From positions 1 to 21,767 of the forward strand of contig WAJY01000037.1 of NCBI GenBank assembly GCA_015523645.1: a stretch of DNA of 21,767 nucleotides. The letters are read 5' to 3'. Below the pieces are notes generated by a model. It was not told where the DNA came from, did not search any database, and was given only the letters and a program-made list of their open reading frames with translations. Shown piece after piece: positions 13,664 through 21,767 of the stretch. The position numbers and the translations under genes were made by a program. How positions within the stretch are numbered: the stretch's first letter is position 1; each line of letters opens with the position of its first letter. This DNA comes from Geoglobus sp. GTDB taxonomy: Archaea; Halobacteriota; Archaeoglobi; Archaeoglobales; Archaeoglobaceae.

Positions 13664-15709
13664 ATGAGGAAAACCATTTTCATTCTTGCAATGCTTCTTT
13701 TTCTTGTCAGCACTTCAAATGGATCTGAAATTAAGTTTCATGTAACATTATCAGGAAGTGGAGAGCTTCATCCTGGAGATGACAAGCCTATAACTATTCT
13801 AATCCAGAATGAGGGAAAGGTTACGGATTTCGTAATCAATGAAAACACTAGCTCAATTCTGCCCCTGCTCACAACTGCAAAGAGCTTAAGAGTTGAGCTT
13901 GATGTGGGAAATGCACCAATAACAATCCAGACACATCAACCCCTGCTTTTGGGTGATCTTCCTTCAGGAATGGTGGCAAGGGCATTATTCAGAGTTAGGG
14001 TAAGTGAGAACGCCAAGCTCGGAGATTACACCCTTAATTTAAAGCTGAGATACAACAAGGTTGAATACTCCATCCTCAATCAAACTCCTGTAATCTCATA
14101 CAGAGAAGAATCCGACATAGAGAGTCTCAAGGTTAGCATTACGAAAAAGGACTATGACTTTTCAATAGTCTCCCTAAACTCCTCTCTTATTGCAGGTAAA
14201 GAAGGAAAGGTTGATGTTGTGATCAGAAATACAGGAAAGAGAGACATGTATGATGCAATTCTGATAATAAACACCACTCCGCCCATCAGCCCAAATCCAA
14301 AGGCTATGACAGCATTTCTCGGAGATTTGGAGGTTAATAGAGAGGCAAAAGCATCGTTCAAGGTTTTCGTGCTTGAAGGAGCATTGAATCAAACCTATCC
14401 AGTTTCTTTCATTCTGAAATTCAAAACGTCATCTGATCTTCCTTTAGCTTTAGCAAAATCTGCCGGGTTAAAAATTGAAGACAAAGCAACATTCACAGCC
14501 AGAGTTGTTGAGAGTCTGCTAACATCCCCTCAGACAATTTCGAGGCAGAGCACTTCTTCTCCATCAAAGCTGGGCATAGGTATGCAAACTCCTGAAAGAA
14601 GAGCTGAGGTTTCAACAATTCCCTCCAGAGGATTTGTCAGGGTAATAATCAAAAACAATGGAGAGGATGTTAGAGATGCTGAGGCAGTCCTAAAGTTCAG
14701 CAATCCCCTGATTCAGGCTGAAAACTCCCCATACATAGGCTACTTTAGGCATGGGGAGGAGAGAGATCTGCTGTTCTACATAAAATCCAGCGCTCCACCA
14801 GGCAGTTACCGGGCAACTCTATTCCTCAGATACAAGAACATGCTGGGAGATGAGGAGGTTAGCAAGCCTATATTCATAGATATTGAGGAAAAATCTGAAT
14901 CACCAGTCAAAATAAAGGAGATTATCACAAGAAACATAGGCGTTGGGCTTACAGGCAGCATTGTTCTATCTATTGAAAACACACTGAACAGCGGGATAAC
15001 AAATGCCGAGTTTACTGCAGTTTCTCCATCTCCCGCATTAACAATTCTGAGTCCTGTCTCATTTGTTGAGGAGATAATAGAGGGAGGTAGGAGAGAGATC
15101 AAATTCAGAATTTCGGTTTCCGATGATGCTGTCAATGGTACCTATAGAATCTATCTCATCGAGAGATACGATGTTGATGGAGCAGAGGATCTTGTTAGCA
15201 TATCAAGCATCCCCATTGTAATTCAGTCCAAATTAGCGCACTTCGAACTTCTTTCCGTTAAAAGCAATCTCTATCCAGATGAAACGGGAAGCGTTGAAGT
15301 AGAGATAAGAAACTCAGGTAGCTTTGTTGCCCACGATACAGTGGTTGAGCTTGAGGTTACACCACCATTAAAGATTGCAGGTGGGGGATCTTTAGGCGGA
15401 ATGTTTGGAGCTTCAAATGCAGGCAAGTATTTTGTTGGAACTCTCAAGCCCGGAGGAAGGGCTATAGCCAAATTTAGGCTGGATGTTGACAAAGAAGCCG
15501 GAGCTGGAAGCTATCCTGTAACAATTAAAGTCAAATACTACGATAGCGATGGTTATCTCCACACATCAAATCCAATAACAGCCTCAGTTGTGGTAAAGGA
15601 GAAATCCATGATAACACCAGTAACCCTTACTGCGATCTTTCTGGCATTAATTGCAATACTTGCAGGAATTAAATTTGCAAGAAACAGAAAAAGGAAGATG
15701 GAGAGATGA
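13664..15709 (+). CDS. Secreted, membrane-anchored NEW3/CARDB-like repeat protein
   Basis: The 681-residue protein begins with a signal peptide (MRK, then a hydrophobic core to about residue 16, and a TSNGS cleavage region) and ends with one membrane helix (about 649-667) and a basic tail (ARNRKRKMER). Between them are several beta-sandwich repeats with the pattern of NEW3/CARDB domains of archaeal COG1361 proteins: I-x-N-x-G segments at the strand starts (for example IRNTGKRD, IKNNGED, IRNSGSF) and G-x-Y-x-x-x-L-x-x-x-Y closings. Such proteins often sit beside transporters and face outside. The ATG at 13664 has a Shine-Dalgarno site GAGGTGAT (13653-13660); an upstream in-frame ATG at 13649 overlapping the padR stop is possible but would put extra charged residues before the signal peptide. 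It may help the exporter contact the S-layer; this is inference. Confidence 0.82.
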   Translation: MRKTIFILAMLLFLVSTSNGSEIKFHVTLSGSGELHPGDDKPITILIQNEGKVTDFVINENTSSILPLLTTAKSLRVELDVGNAPITIQTHQPLLLGDLPSGMVARALFRVRVSENAKLGDYTLNLKLRYNKVEYSILNQTPVISYREESDIESLKVSITKKDYDFSIVSLNSSLIAGKEGKVDVVIRNTGKRDMYDAILIINTTPPISPNPKAMTAFLGDLEVNREAKASFKVFVLEGALNQTYPVSFILKFKTSSDLPLALAKSAGLKIEDKATFTARVVESLLTSPQTISRQSTSSPSKLGIGMQTPERRAEVSTIPSRGFVRVIIKNNGEDVRDAEAVLKFSNPLIQAENSPYIGYFRHGEERDLLFYIKSSAPPGSYRATLFLRYKNMLGDEEVSKPIFIDIEEKSESPVKIKEIITRNIGVGLTGSIVLSIENTLNSGITNAEFTAVSPSPALTILSPVSFVEEIIEGGRREIKFRISVSDDAVNGTYRIYLIERYDVDGAEDLVSISSIPIVIQSKLAHFELLSVKSNLYPDETGSVEVEIRNSGSFVAHDTVVELEVTPPLKIAGGGSLGGMFGASNAGKYFVGTLKPGGRAIAKFRLDVDKEAGAGSYPVTIKVKYYDSDGYLHTSNPITASVVVKEKSMITPVTLTAIFLALIAILAGIKFARNRKRKMER

Positions 15710-17211
15710 AATCTGGATGGCTTGCCCTTATTCCTGTTGGACTTGGACTTTTTATGGTTCTGCTTGACGTGAGTGTTTTAAATGTTGCACTTCCAAGAAT
15801 AGCAGAGGACTTCCATGCAAGGATGTCAGATGTCCAGTGGATTTTGAACGCCTACACCCTCACAATGGTTGTTCTTCTGGTTTTTGCTGGAAGAGCTGGA
15901 GACATGGTTAGAAGGGATCATTACTTTATGGCTGGGATGGTTTTCTTTACAATAAGCAGTTTCCTTTGTGCCCAGTCATGGAGCATAGGATCACTTATAG
16001 CCTTCAGAGCACTGCAAGCAGTTGGAGGAGCGATGCTTAGCGGTAACACCTTGGCAATAATAACAGAGCTCTTTCCTCCTGGAAAGCGAGGAATGGCAAT
16101 GGGCTTGAATTCTATACTGATCGCCTCAAGTTTCACCCTTGGACCCATTATTGGGGGTTGGTTAACAACCCATCTAAGCTGGCACTGGGTTTTCTACCTT
16201 AACGTTCCTGTTGGCATCACCTCCTTAACCTTGGCATACCTTCTTCTTCCACCCCTTGGAGCGAAAGAAAAGATGCCATTAGACATAGCAGGAACGCTAC
16301 TTCTCGCCGTTGGACTCGGATCACTCACGCTCGGAATAATAAAGGGGCAGGACTGGGGCTGGTGGGATCAAAAAACTCTAGCCAGTTTTATTATTGCAAT
16401 TCCATATCTTTTCGCATTCTCCATGAGGGAGCTAAGCCACAGCTATCCAATTCTCGATCTCAGCCTCTTTAAAATCAGAAATTTTTCTGTAGGTGTTCTG
16501 TCCCTTTCCATCCTCTTTTTTGGAATGTCGGCTTCAATTTTTCTCCTTCCGTACTTCTTGCAGGGAATAAAATCTCTTACAGCTGAAGAATCTGGTTACT
16601 GGATGCTAGCCCTTCCTTTAATGAACACAATCATATCTCCTCTAGCTGGTAGGCTGAGCGACAGAATGAATCCGAAGTATCTTATGGGCATTGGTCCCTT
16701 GTTTTTCGCACTCGGTCTTTACAGCCTTACAAGCATCGAGGAGAGCATTACAATTTGGGAATTCTTTCTGAAGCTGATACCAATGGGAATAGGCATGGGA
16801 ATCCTCATGTCTCCGTCCTTCAATGTAATCATGGCATCTGTTCCTCAGGAAAAGGTTGGGATGGCTAACGGCACAATAAGATCCATAAACACTTTAGCCC
16901 AATCAATGGGTGTTGCTGTTGGGGGGGTTTTGCTAACAAACAGGATGAAGAGCTGGATCCCGGGGTATGGAAATCAGATCCCTGATCCTGGAACGATGAA
17001 CTTGCTCAGAATTCTTTCGAAAAGTAATCCGATGCCCCTAATTGGAATGATAGAAGGTTTTATTGACAGCATGCATTACGTGTTCTCCATAGTCATGTGG
17101 TTCCCGTTTATAAGCTCGATAATAATAGTGCTTTTCCTTAGTAGCGAGGAGCATTTGAGGATGATGAGGCAGGTTAGATTGAAGGATAATTACCCTTCAA
17201 AATCAAGCTAA
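15706..17211 (+). CDS. MFS drug exporter, DHA2 (EmrB/QacA-like) family
   Basis: The 501-residue hydrophobic protein has the features of 14-helix proton/drug antiporters: L-L-D-V-S-V-L-N-V-A-L-P-R in helix 1 (motif D1), a GRAGDMVRRDHYFMAG loop that is a variant of motif A, and SFTLGPIIGGWL (motif C) in helix 5. It would export amphiphilic or toxic compounds using the proton gradient. The ATG overlaps the stop of the repeat-protein gene (ATGA), and the operon is headed by PadR, so expression is probably induced by a substrate. The substrate is unknown; in this setting aromatic compounds are one possibility, given the benzoate-CoA-ligase-like gene in the window. Confidence 0.88.
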   Translation: MKSGWLALIPVGLGLFMVLLDVSVLNVALPRIAEDFHARMSDVQWILNAYTLTMVVLLVFAGRAGDMVRRDHYFMAGMVFFTISSFLCAQSWSIGSLIAFRALQAVGGAMLSGNTLAIITELFPPGKRGMAMGLNSILIASSFTLGPIIGGWLTTHLSWHWVFYLNVPVGITSLTLAYLLLPPLGAKEKMPLDIAGTLLLAVGLGSLTLGIIKGQDWGWWDQKTLASFIIAIPYLFAFSMRELSHSYPILDLSLFKIRNFSVGVLSLSILFFGMSASIFLLPYFLQGIKSLTAEESGYWMLALPLMNTIISPLAGRLSDRMNPKYLMGIGPLFFALGLYSLTSIEESITIWEFFLKLIPMGIGMGILMSPSFNVIMASVPQEKVGMANGTIRSINTLAQSMGVAVGGVLLTNRMKSWIPGYGNQIPDPGTMNLLRILSKSNPMPLIGMIEGFIDSMHYVFSIVMWFPFISSIIIVLFLSSEEHLRMMRQVRLKDNYPSKSS

Positions 17212-17227
17212 GAATTTTGTAATGCTA

Positions 17228-17235
17228 TAAAAAAG
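17228..17235 (-). terminator. T-run terminator after tRNA-Thr
   Basis: Directly after the tRNA discriminator base the minus strand reads CTTTTTTA, a run of six T residues, which is a usual transcription end for archaeal tRNA genes. Confidence 0.55.
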
Positions 17236-17308
17236 AGCCGCCGGCGGGATTTGAACCCGCGACCTGGTGATTACGAGTCACCCGCTCCTCCAGCTGAGCT
17301 ACGGCGGC
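17236..17308 (-). tRNA. tRNA-Thr (anticodon CGU)
   Basis: The minus strand folds into a complete 73-base cloverleaf without intron: acceptor GCCGCCG/CGGCGGC, D arm GCTC/GAGC, anticodon arm GGTGA/TCACC with loop CTCGTAA (anticodon CGT), variable AGGTC, and T arm GCGGG/CCCGC with loop TTCAAAT. U73 is the discriminator expected for archaeal threonine tRNA. CCA is not encoded. The first base directly follows the TGA stop (17309-17311) of the upstream small zinc-ribbon gene, leaving no spacer, so it is either cut out of a shared transcript or made from a promoter inside that gene (a CTATAG element lies about 24 bases upstream of G1). Confidence 0.95.
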
Positions 17309-17422
17309 TCAATAACCCTTACCAAACCTATAGTTGCACACACCACAAAACAAACCCTCGGTTGTTGTGAGGAAGTATGCAGTGTTCCCGCACACAGGAC
17401 ACTTTTTTGACCCAAGCATCAT
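17309..17422 (-). CDS. 37-aa zinc-ribbon protein
   Basis: A short reading frame encodes 37 residues with two zinc knuckles, Cys8-P-V-Cys11 and Cys26-G-V-Cys29, preceded by MMLGSKK and followed by a basic aromatic tail (NYRFGKGY). This matches the single zinc-ribbon fold found in many tiny archaeal nucleic-acid-binding or translation-related proteins. The ATG overlaps the leuD stop codon (ATGA), which strongly supports that it is translated, and its own stop abuts tRNA-Thr. A second ATG follows at once (17419). The function is unknown. Confidence 0.75.
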   Translation of the reverse strand: MMLGSKKCPVCGNTAYFLTTTEGLFCGVCNYRFGKGY

Positions 17423-17964
17423 GTCTTCAAATCACCCTTTCTCCTCACATACTCCACAAGACCTCCAGAATTCAGTATCTCTATCATTATCTTCGGCAAT
17501 GGCTTCGATGTTATTTCCAAACCTGCAGTTTTGTCCTTAATAATTCCAGTTGAGAGGTCAACCTCAATTCTGTCTCCCTCTCTGATTTTCTCTGTATCGG
17601 CAATTAAAACTGGCAGACCAACGTTTATTGCGTTTCTGTAAAATATTCTTGCAAAGGATTTCGCTATTACTGCAGAAATACCAGCAACCTTCAATGCGAG
17701 AGGTGCATGCTCCCTACTGCTGCCCATACCAAAGTTTTTCCCTGCAACTATGAAGTCTCCCTTCTTCATTTTCTTTGGGAAATCAGGATCCGCATCCTCC
17801 ATAACATGCTTTGCCAGCTCTTTTATATTGCTCCTCAAATGATAGTACCTTCCTGGAGTTATGTGATCTGTTGAAATGTTATCTCCAAATTTCCATGCAT
17901 TTCCTTTGAGTATCATTACAAAAGCAGTGGGATGACTGTTTTTAACCTTTATTATATTTTCCAT
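17419..17964 (-). CDS. leuD: Aconitase-family small subunit (LeuD / homoaconitase type)
   Basis: This protein is the swivelling small subunit of 3-isopropylmalate dehydratase or of the related homoaconitase; with a large Fe-S subunit (not in the window) it isomerises the hydroxyacid in leucine or related synthesis. The core is clear: W-K-F-G-D-N-I-S-T-D-H-I near residues 24-35, KNFGMGSSREHAP (76-88) and A-K-S-F-A-R-I-F-Y-R-N-A-I-N-V-G-L-P (101-118). The substrate loop reads G-R-Y-Y-H-L-R-S; I cannot assign the substrate from it. The 181-residue reading from 17964 has about 16 more residues than usual. An ATG at residue 17 (17916) would give the common start MILKGNAWKFG, but neither has a good Shine-Dalgarno site. 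It is the first gene of a unit with the zinc-ribbon gene and tRNA-Thr. Confidence 0.85.
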   Translation of the reverse strand: MENIIKVKNSHPTAFVMILKGNAWKFGDNISTDHITPGRYYHLRSNIKELAKHVMEDADPDFPKKMKKGDFIVAGKNFGMGSSREHAPLALKVAGISAVIAKSFARIFYRNAINVGLPVLIADTEKIREGDRIEVDLSTGIIKDKTAGLEITSKPLPKIMIEILNSGGLVEYVRRKGDLKT

Positions 17965-17976
17965 CTCTCCAGAGTA

Positions 17977-17995
17977 AAATAAATTTAAATAATTT
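17977..17995. promoter_or_regulatory. Divergent A/T-rich promoter between leuD and purA
   Basis: The 60-base gap contains AAATAAATTTAAATAATTT, which can serve as TATA in both directions. It lies about 35-40 bases before the purA ATG and about 21 bases before the upstream leuD ATG. The latter distance is short, which is mild support for the downstream leuD start at 17916. Confidence 0.4.
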
Positions 17996-18024
17996 GGAGT
18001 CAGTATCTGTCAGGGTGCAGGCTC

Positions 18025-19038
18025 ATGTCAGCAACTGTTGTTGTAGGTGGTTTCTGGGGTGATGAGGGTAAAGGCAAGATAATCGCCCACCTCGCTTATT
18101 CAGACAAGCCAAGAATAATTGTAAGAGGTGGTGTTGGTCCTAACGCTGGACATACAGTTGAGTTCAACGGAAAGAAGTATGGTGTCAGAATGCTCCCTTC
18201 TGGTTTTGTCTACAGTGATGCAAGATTGCTGATAGGTGCGGGAGTCCTTGTTAACCCCAGTGTTTTAATAGAGGAGATCAGGAGCTTGAGAGTTGAAGAA
18301 AGAGTTGGTGTAGACTTTAGGTGTGCGATCATTGAAAGCAAGCATATTGAGGCAGACAAAACCTCAGCTCATCTTTCAGAGAAGATCGGATCGACAGGAA
18401 CTGGATGCGGTCCAGCAAATGCCGATAGAGTTTTGAGAGTGGCAAAGCAGGCAAGGGATGTTGCTGAGCTTCAGCCATTTTTGACTGATGTTCCACTAGA
18501 AATAAATTCGGCTATTGATGAAGGAGATCTCGTTCTCGTTGAGGGAACTCAAGGATTTGCACTGAGCCTTTATTATGGAAGCTACCCATATGTCACATCA
18601 AAAGACACCTCAGCCTCTCAAATGCTTGCAGACGTTGGGATAGGTCCTACAAAGGTGGAGGATGTGATTGTCGTTTTTAAGACCTTTCCAACAAGGGTTG
18701 GAGCTGGACCCTTTCCAACAGAGATGAGTCAAGAGGAGGCTGAAAGGCTTGGAATAATAGAGTTTGGAACCGTAACGGGAAGAAGGAGAAGAATCGGGTG
18801 GTGGGATGGAAAGCTTGCCAGATATTCTGCGATGGTTAATGGTGCCACACAGATAGCAATAACTGGGATTGACAAGCTTGACAAGGAGTGCTATGGTGTT
18901 AAGGAGTGGGAAAAGCTTACGCCCAAAGCAAAAGAGTTTGTTGAGAGGGTTGAAGATGATACCAGAGTGCCCGTAACTCTGGTTTCAACAGGTCCTTCCA
19001 TCGAACAAATCATCGATCTGAGGGAAGAGAAACTCTAG
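18025..19038 (+). CDS. purA: Adenylosuccinate synthetase
   Basis: PurA joins IMP and aspartate using GTP to form adenylosuccinate, the first committed step of AMP synthesis. The 337-residue protein has the GTP loop [11 protein letters not shown] (8-18, with catalytic Asp13), N-A-G-H-T with His43 region near residues 40-44, [10 protein letters not shown] (about 122-131), VEGTQG (about 173-178) and the R-T/[12 protein letters not shown] segment. It is about 90 residues shorter than the bacterial enzyme, as is usual in Archaea. A GGGTG at 18013-18017 may be a weak ribosome-binding site. It ends seven bases from the convergent cytochrome gene. Nearby pyrG and the GMP synthase gene make a nucleotide-synthesis neighbourhood. 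Confidence 0.95.
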   Translation: MSATVVVGGFWGDEGKGKIIAHLAYSDKPRIIVRGGVGPNAGHTVEFNGKKYGVRMLPSGFVYSDARLLIGAGVLVNPSVLIEEIRSLRVEERVGVDFRCAIIESKHIEADKTSAHLSEKIGSTGTGCGPANADRVLRVAKQARDVAELQPFLTDVPLEINSAIDEGDLVLVEGTQGFALSLYYGSYPYVTSKDTSASQMLADVGIGPTKVEDVIVVFKTFPTRVGAGPFPTEMSQEEAERLGIIEFGTVTGRRRRIGWWDGKLARYSAMVNGATQIAITGIDKLDKECYGVKEWEKLTPKAKEFVERVEDDTRVPVTLVSTGPSIEQIIDLREEKL

Positions 19039-19045
19039 AATAAGG

Positions 19046-19405
19046 CTATCTCTTTATTACCTCTGGAACTTCATGACATTTACCGCAAAAAACATCTACA
19101 TCATGGCATTTTGAGCATAGATTCTTGTGTATTTCTGGTTGCTCAGTAAACGCAAGCTGGTGAATTCCCTTAGCCATCGCATTAACAGTTGGAGGATCAT
19201 GGCACTGATCGCAAGTTCCAATGCCATGCAACTCTTCTTCAACTTTTGTCTCTGTTGGTGTGGGTGAGGGTGTAGGGGTTGCAGTTTGAGTAGGAGTAGA
19301 TATGGGAGTTGGTGTTGGCTTTGGCTTTTCCTGCTGCGCACATCCGGCAAAAACTACAATTGCTGTGATGAGAAAGAGGAAAATAGCCGCTTTAATCCTT
19401 CTCAT
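19046..19405 (-). CDS. Triheme c-type cytochrome lipoprotein
   Basis: The 119-residue precursor has a short basic start (MRRIK), a hydrophobic signal segment and a lipobox V-F-A-G-C with Cys22, so the mature protein is probably lipid-anchored on the outer face of the membrane. Residues about 27-53 are a Pro/Thr linker of PTPTP-type repeats. The C-terminal part has three haem c sites, CDQCH (65-69), CSKCH (97-101) and CGKCH (107-111), plus three other His (60, 82, 93) that could be the distal ligands for three bis-His haems. It probably moves electrons at the cell surface, as in iron- or sulfur-respiring Archaeoglobales. The partner is unknown. A TATA element (CTTATATACC, minus strand, 19427-19436) is about 27 bases before the ATG. 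Confidence 0.87.
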   Translation of the reverse strand: MRRIKAAIFLFLITAIVVFAGCAQQEKPKPTPTPISTPTQTATPTPSPTPTETKVEEELHGIGTCDQCHDPPTVNAMAKGIHQLAFTEQPEIHKNLCSKCHDVDVFCGKCHEVPEVIKR

Positions 19406-19426
19406 GCACCAGGATTTTTAGGGTTT

Positions 19427-19436
19427 GGTATATAAG
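19427..19436 (-). promoter_or_regulatory. TATA element of the triheme cytochrome gene
   Basis: On the minus strand CTTATATACC is centred about 26-27 bases before the ATG at 19405. No Shine-Dalgarno site precedes the start, so the message is nearly leaderless. Confidence 0.5.
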
Positions 19437-19498
19437 TTTTTGTATGTCATATTGCAAATCAAAAAGTTTAATAGATGAGGAAAAATTGGTGATGCGTT

Positions 19499-19687
19499 AT
19501 GAAAAAGGATTTACTGGATATTTTGGCATGTCCGGTTTGCAAGGGCGATTTAGAGGTAAAGGTTGAAAAGGAGGATGAAGTGGAGATAATTGAGGGAAAG
19601 CTCGTATGCGTGAAATGCAGTATAGAATATCCCATAGAGGATGGAATTCCAAATCTGCTTCCCCCTGATCTGAGGGAAGGGACATGA
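19499..19687 (+). CDS. Trm112-like zinc-binding methyltransferase activator
   Basis: The 62-residue protein has the Trm112/UPF0434 pattern: [10 protein letters not shown] at the start, the zinc cysteines Cys11-x2-Cys14 and Cys37-x2-Cys40, and the closing [11 protein letters not shown]. In Archaea and eukaryotes Trm112 binds and activates several methyltransferases that modify tRNA, rRNA and release factor. A Shine-Dalgarno site GGTGAT (19488-19493) precedes the ATG by five bases. The stop overlaps the pyrG start (ATGA), so the two are translationally coupled, although no functional link with CTP synthesis is known to me. Confidence 0.85.
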   Translation: MKKDLLDILACPVCKGDLEVKVEKEDEVEIIEGKLVCVKCSIEYPIEDGIPNLLPPDLREGT

Positions 19688-21279
19688 AGTTCATAATAGT
19701 TACCGGGGGTGTTATGAGTGGACTTGGTAAAGGCATTACTGCTGCAAGCATAGGCAGGATTCTGGTTGACATGGGTTACAGGGTGGTGCCGATAAAGATT
19801 GACCCATACATAAACATCGATGCAGGAACTATGAATCCGTTTCAGCACGGAGAAGTTTATGTTTTAAAGGATGGAACGGAAGTGGATCTGGATTTAGGTC
19901 ACTATGAGAGATTCATCGGAATTGAGCTGACAGGTGAGCACAACATCACAACTGGGAAGATTTACAAGAATGTCATTGAAAAGGAGAGAAATGGAGATTA
20001 TCTTGGGCAGACTGTCCAAATAATTCCGCACATCACAGATGAGATAAAAAGATGGATAAGGGATGTTGCAAGAAGCAAAGATGCTGACATATGTCTTGTT
20101 GAGGTTGGGGGCACGGTTGGAGACATAGAGAGCATGCCGTTTCTTGAGGCGATAAGGCAGATGCACAATGAGGAAAGAGCCGAGGATTTTCTCCTTGTCC
20201 ATGTAACTCTAGTCCCATTGGACAGCGGTGGTGAACAGAAAACAAAGCCAACACAGCATAGCGTTAAAGAGTTGAGAAGTCTTGGCTTGCATCCAGATGT
20301 CATTGTGGGGAGGTGCAAGGAAGAACTCGAGAGCTCCACAAAGAAAAAGATATCCCTGTTTTGTGATGTTCCGGTGGAGGCTGTGATAAGTGCAAAAGAT
20401 GCTGACGACATATACGAGGTACCGATTTTGTTCAAAAAAGAAAATTTGGACAAGTATCTGGCAAAGAAGCTGAATCTTGAAAACAAAGCAAATTCTAGCA
20501 AGTGGGATGAGATTGTCAGCAGACTGAAAAATGCAAGGAATGAGGTATCAATAGCGATAGTTGGAAAGTACATGGATGTGAGAGATGCTTACATAAGCAT
20601 AAGGGAAGCCCTGAAGATTGCAGGAATTTACAACGATGCAAGGGTAGTTCCAATATGGGTTGACAGCGAGGAATTTGAAAGGTTCGATGAAATGGAGATA
20701 GATGCAGATGGGATTCTTGTGCCAGGAGGCTTTGGACAAAGAGGGATTGAGGGGAAAATAAGGGCTATAACCTACGCAAGAGAGAACGACATTCCGTTTC
20801 TGGGGATATGCCTGGGCTTTCAGCTCTCCGTGATTGAGTTTGCAAGAAACGTTTTGGGGTATGACGATGCGAACAGCACCGAATTTGGAGAAACTGAACA
20901 TCCGGTTATCGATCTCCTCCCGGAGCAGAGAGGGATTGAGCAGAAGGGAGGTACTATGAGGCTTGGAGAGATAGAGATAATTATCAAACCAAACACAATA
21001 GCCCATTCTCTGTACAAAGCAAGCAGAGTTTATGAGAGGCACAGACACAGATATGAAGTCAATCCGAGATACATATCTGAATTTGAGAACAGCGGATTAA
21101 TTTTCTCGGGATACTCTCAGGATGGAAAGAGAATGGAAATACTTGAACTTCCAGAAAACAGGTTCTTCTTTGCAACGCAGTTCCATCCAGAATTCAAGGC
21201 TAAACCGTTCTCACCTTCTCCACCATTCCTCGGATTGGTAAAGGCAGCTTTAGAATACAGGAGGGAGGTTTATGGTTGA
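19684..21279 (+). CDS. pyrG: CTP synthase
   Basis: PyrG aminates UTP to CTP with ATP and glutamine. The 531-residue protein has an N-terminal amidoligase domain (about 1-265) with [10 protein letters not shown] (8-17), K-I-D-P-Y-I-N-I-D (38-46) and [12 protein letters not shown] (139-150), and a C-terminal class I glutamine amidotransferase domain with the catalytic triad Cys376 (GICLGFQ), His501 and Glu503 (HPEF). Length and motifs are normal. It overlaps the Trm112-like gene by four bases and the following GMP synthase subunit gene by eight, suggesting one operon. Confidence 0.97.
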   Translation: MKFIIVTGGVMSGLGKGITAASIGRILVDMGYRVVPIKIDPYINIDAGTMNPFQHGEVYVLKDGTEVDLDLGHYERFIGIELTGEHNITTGKIYKNVIEKERNGDYLGQTVQIIPHITDEIKRWIRDVARSKDADICLVEVGGTVGDIESMPFLEAIRQMHNEERAEDFLLVHVTLVPLDSGGEQKTKPTQHSVKELRSLGLHPDVIVGRCKEELESSTKKKISLFCDVPVEAVISAKDADDIYEVPILFKKENLDKYLAKKLNLENKANSSKWDEIVSRLKNARNEVSIAIVGKYMDVRDAYISIREALKIAGIYNDARVVPIWVDSEEFERFDEMEIDADGILVPGGFGQRGIEGKIRAITYARENDIPFLGICLGFQLSVIEFARNVLGYDDANSTEFGETEHPVIDLLPEQRGIEQKGGTMRLGEIEIIIKPNTIAHSLYKASRVYERHRHRYEVNPRYISEFENSGLIFSGYSQDGKRMEILELPENRFFFATQFHPEFKAKPFSPSPPFLGLVKAALEYRREVYG

Positions 21280-21767
21280 TGTTGAAAAGTTTGTTGAAAG
21301 GGCAGTGGAGGAGATAAAAACAAAGGTTGGGAATGGAAGGGCGATAATTGCACTTTCTGGTGGTGTTGATAGCTCAGTTTGCACGGTTCTTGCCCACAAG
21401 GCATTGGGTTCAAGATTAATCCCGGTTTTTGTAGATACCGGGCTGATGAGAGCTGGAGAGCCAGAAAGGGTAAGGGAGGTATTTGGCGAGATGGGATTGA
21501 GATTTATTGATGCAAGGGATGAGTTTTTCAAAGCCTTGAAAGGGGTTACAGATCCGGAGGAGAAGAGGAAGGTTATAGGTGAGCTTTTTGTTAGAATATT
21601 CGAGAGGGTTGCCCAAGAGGAGAAGGCTGACTATCTCATTCAGGGTACAATTTATCCAGACATAATTGAGAGTCATGGCGGGATTAAGAGTCACCACAAT
21701 GTCGGTGGCTTTCCAACACAGTACAGCTTCAAGGGAGTGGTTGAGCCTTTAAGAGAGCTGTATAAAG
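21272..21767 (+). CDS. guaAB: GMP synthase ATP-pyrophosphatase subunit (GuaAB), 5' part
   Basis: The frame is open from the ATG at 21272 to the window edge (165 codons), so this is the N-terminal part only. It contains the PP-loop S-G-G-V-D-S-S (29-35) and the family segment [13 protein letters not shown] followed by IKSHHNVGG, typical of the XMP-binding ATPase of GMP synthase. The amidotransferase domain fused to the front in bacterial GuaA is missing, as expected for the archaeal two-subunit enzyme, so a separate glutaminase subunit should be encoded elsewhere. A GGGAGGT Shine-Dalgarno site (21263-21269) lies close before the ATG, and the start lies inside the end of pyrG. Confidence 0.95.
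   Translation, partial: MVDVEKFVERAVEEIKTKVGNGRAIIALSGGVDSSVCTVLAHKALGSRLIPVFVDTGLMRAGEPERVREVFGEMGLRFIDARDEFFKALKGVTDPEEKRKVIGELFVRIFERVAQEEKADYLIQGTIYPDIIESHGGIKSHHNVGGFPTQYSFKGVVEPLRELYK

Noticed and set aside
1..21767. CRISPR array, insertion sequence, integrase or phage genes.
   Set aside because: No spaced direct-repeat array, transposase, integrase or attachment-site duplication at the tRNA was seen.

Overview
The window looks like chromosomal DNA of a hyperthermophilic euryarchaeon of the order Archaeoglobales, probably close to Archaeoglobus, Ferroglobus or Geoglobus. The clues are Sep-tRNA:Cys-tRNA synthase, a cysteine desulfurase homologue whose PLP lysine is replaced by Asp as in Archaeoglobus fulgidus IscS, a separate GMP synthase ATPase subunit, a short archaeal PurA, an Archaea-type tRNA-Thr with U73, a multihaem lipoprotein and a benzoate-CoA-ligase-like enzyme. 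Many genes have a TATA element about 25 bp before the start codon and no Shine-Dalgarno site (leaderless), while internal operon genes often overlap by 4 nt. I see no CRISPR array, insertion sequence, prophage or broken gene. The assignment is by protein character only.

Layout. (1) 38-1675: aryl-CoA ligase. (2) 1845-3066: an unknown membrane protein, convergent with a 63-aa ferritin-like protein. (3) 3097-8220, minus strand: two sulfur operons, sepCysS-DUF169-thiI and tusA-iscS-iscU. (4) 8432-10507, plus strand: a sirohaem sulfite/nitrite reductase with a second TusA, then a DsrE-like protein. (5) 10580-13070: threonine synthase, a CysO/MoaD-like sulfur carrier, its E1-type activating enzyme and a third TusA. 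(6) 13146-17211: a PadR-type regulator, a secreted membrane-anchored repeat protein and a DHA2 drug exporter. (7) 17236-17964, minus strand: LeuD-type hydratase small subunit, a 37-aa zinc-ribbon protein and tRNA-Thr(CGU) whose first base directly follows the stop codon of the small gene. (8) 18025-21767: PurA, a three-haem lipoprotein (minus strand), Trm112-like protein, PyrG and the start of the GMP synthase ATPase subunit.

The main theme, from 3 to 13 kb, is sulfur handling: reduction of sulfite, persulfide relay by TusA/DsrE proteins, Fe-S assembly, tRNA thiolation, cysteine made on tRNA, and a ubiquitin-like thiocarboxylate system. The most interesting unexplained structure is a palindrome, TTAAC-N3-GTTAA, at four places in the window. 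All are in promoters: one before tusA-iscS-iscU, one before sepCysS-DUF169-thiI and two before the reductase. This suggests one unidentified transcription factor controls three sulfur operons together. The fourth sulfur cluster (thrC-cysO-E1-tusA) lacks the motif.
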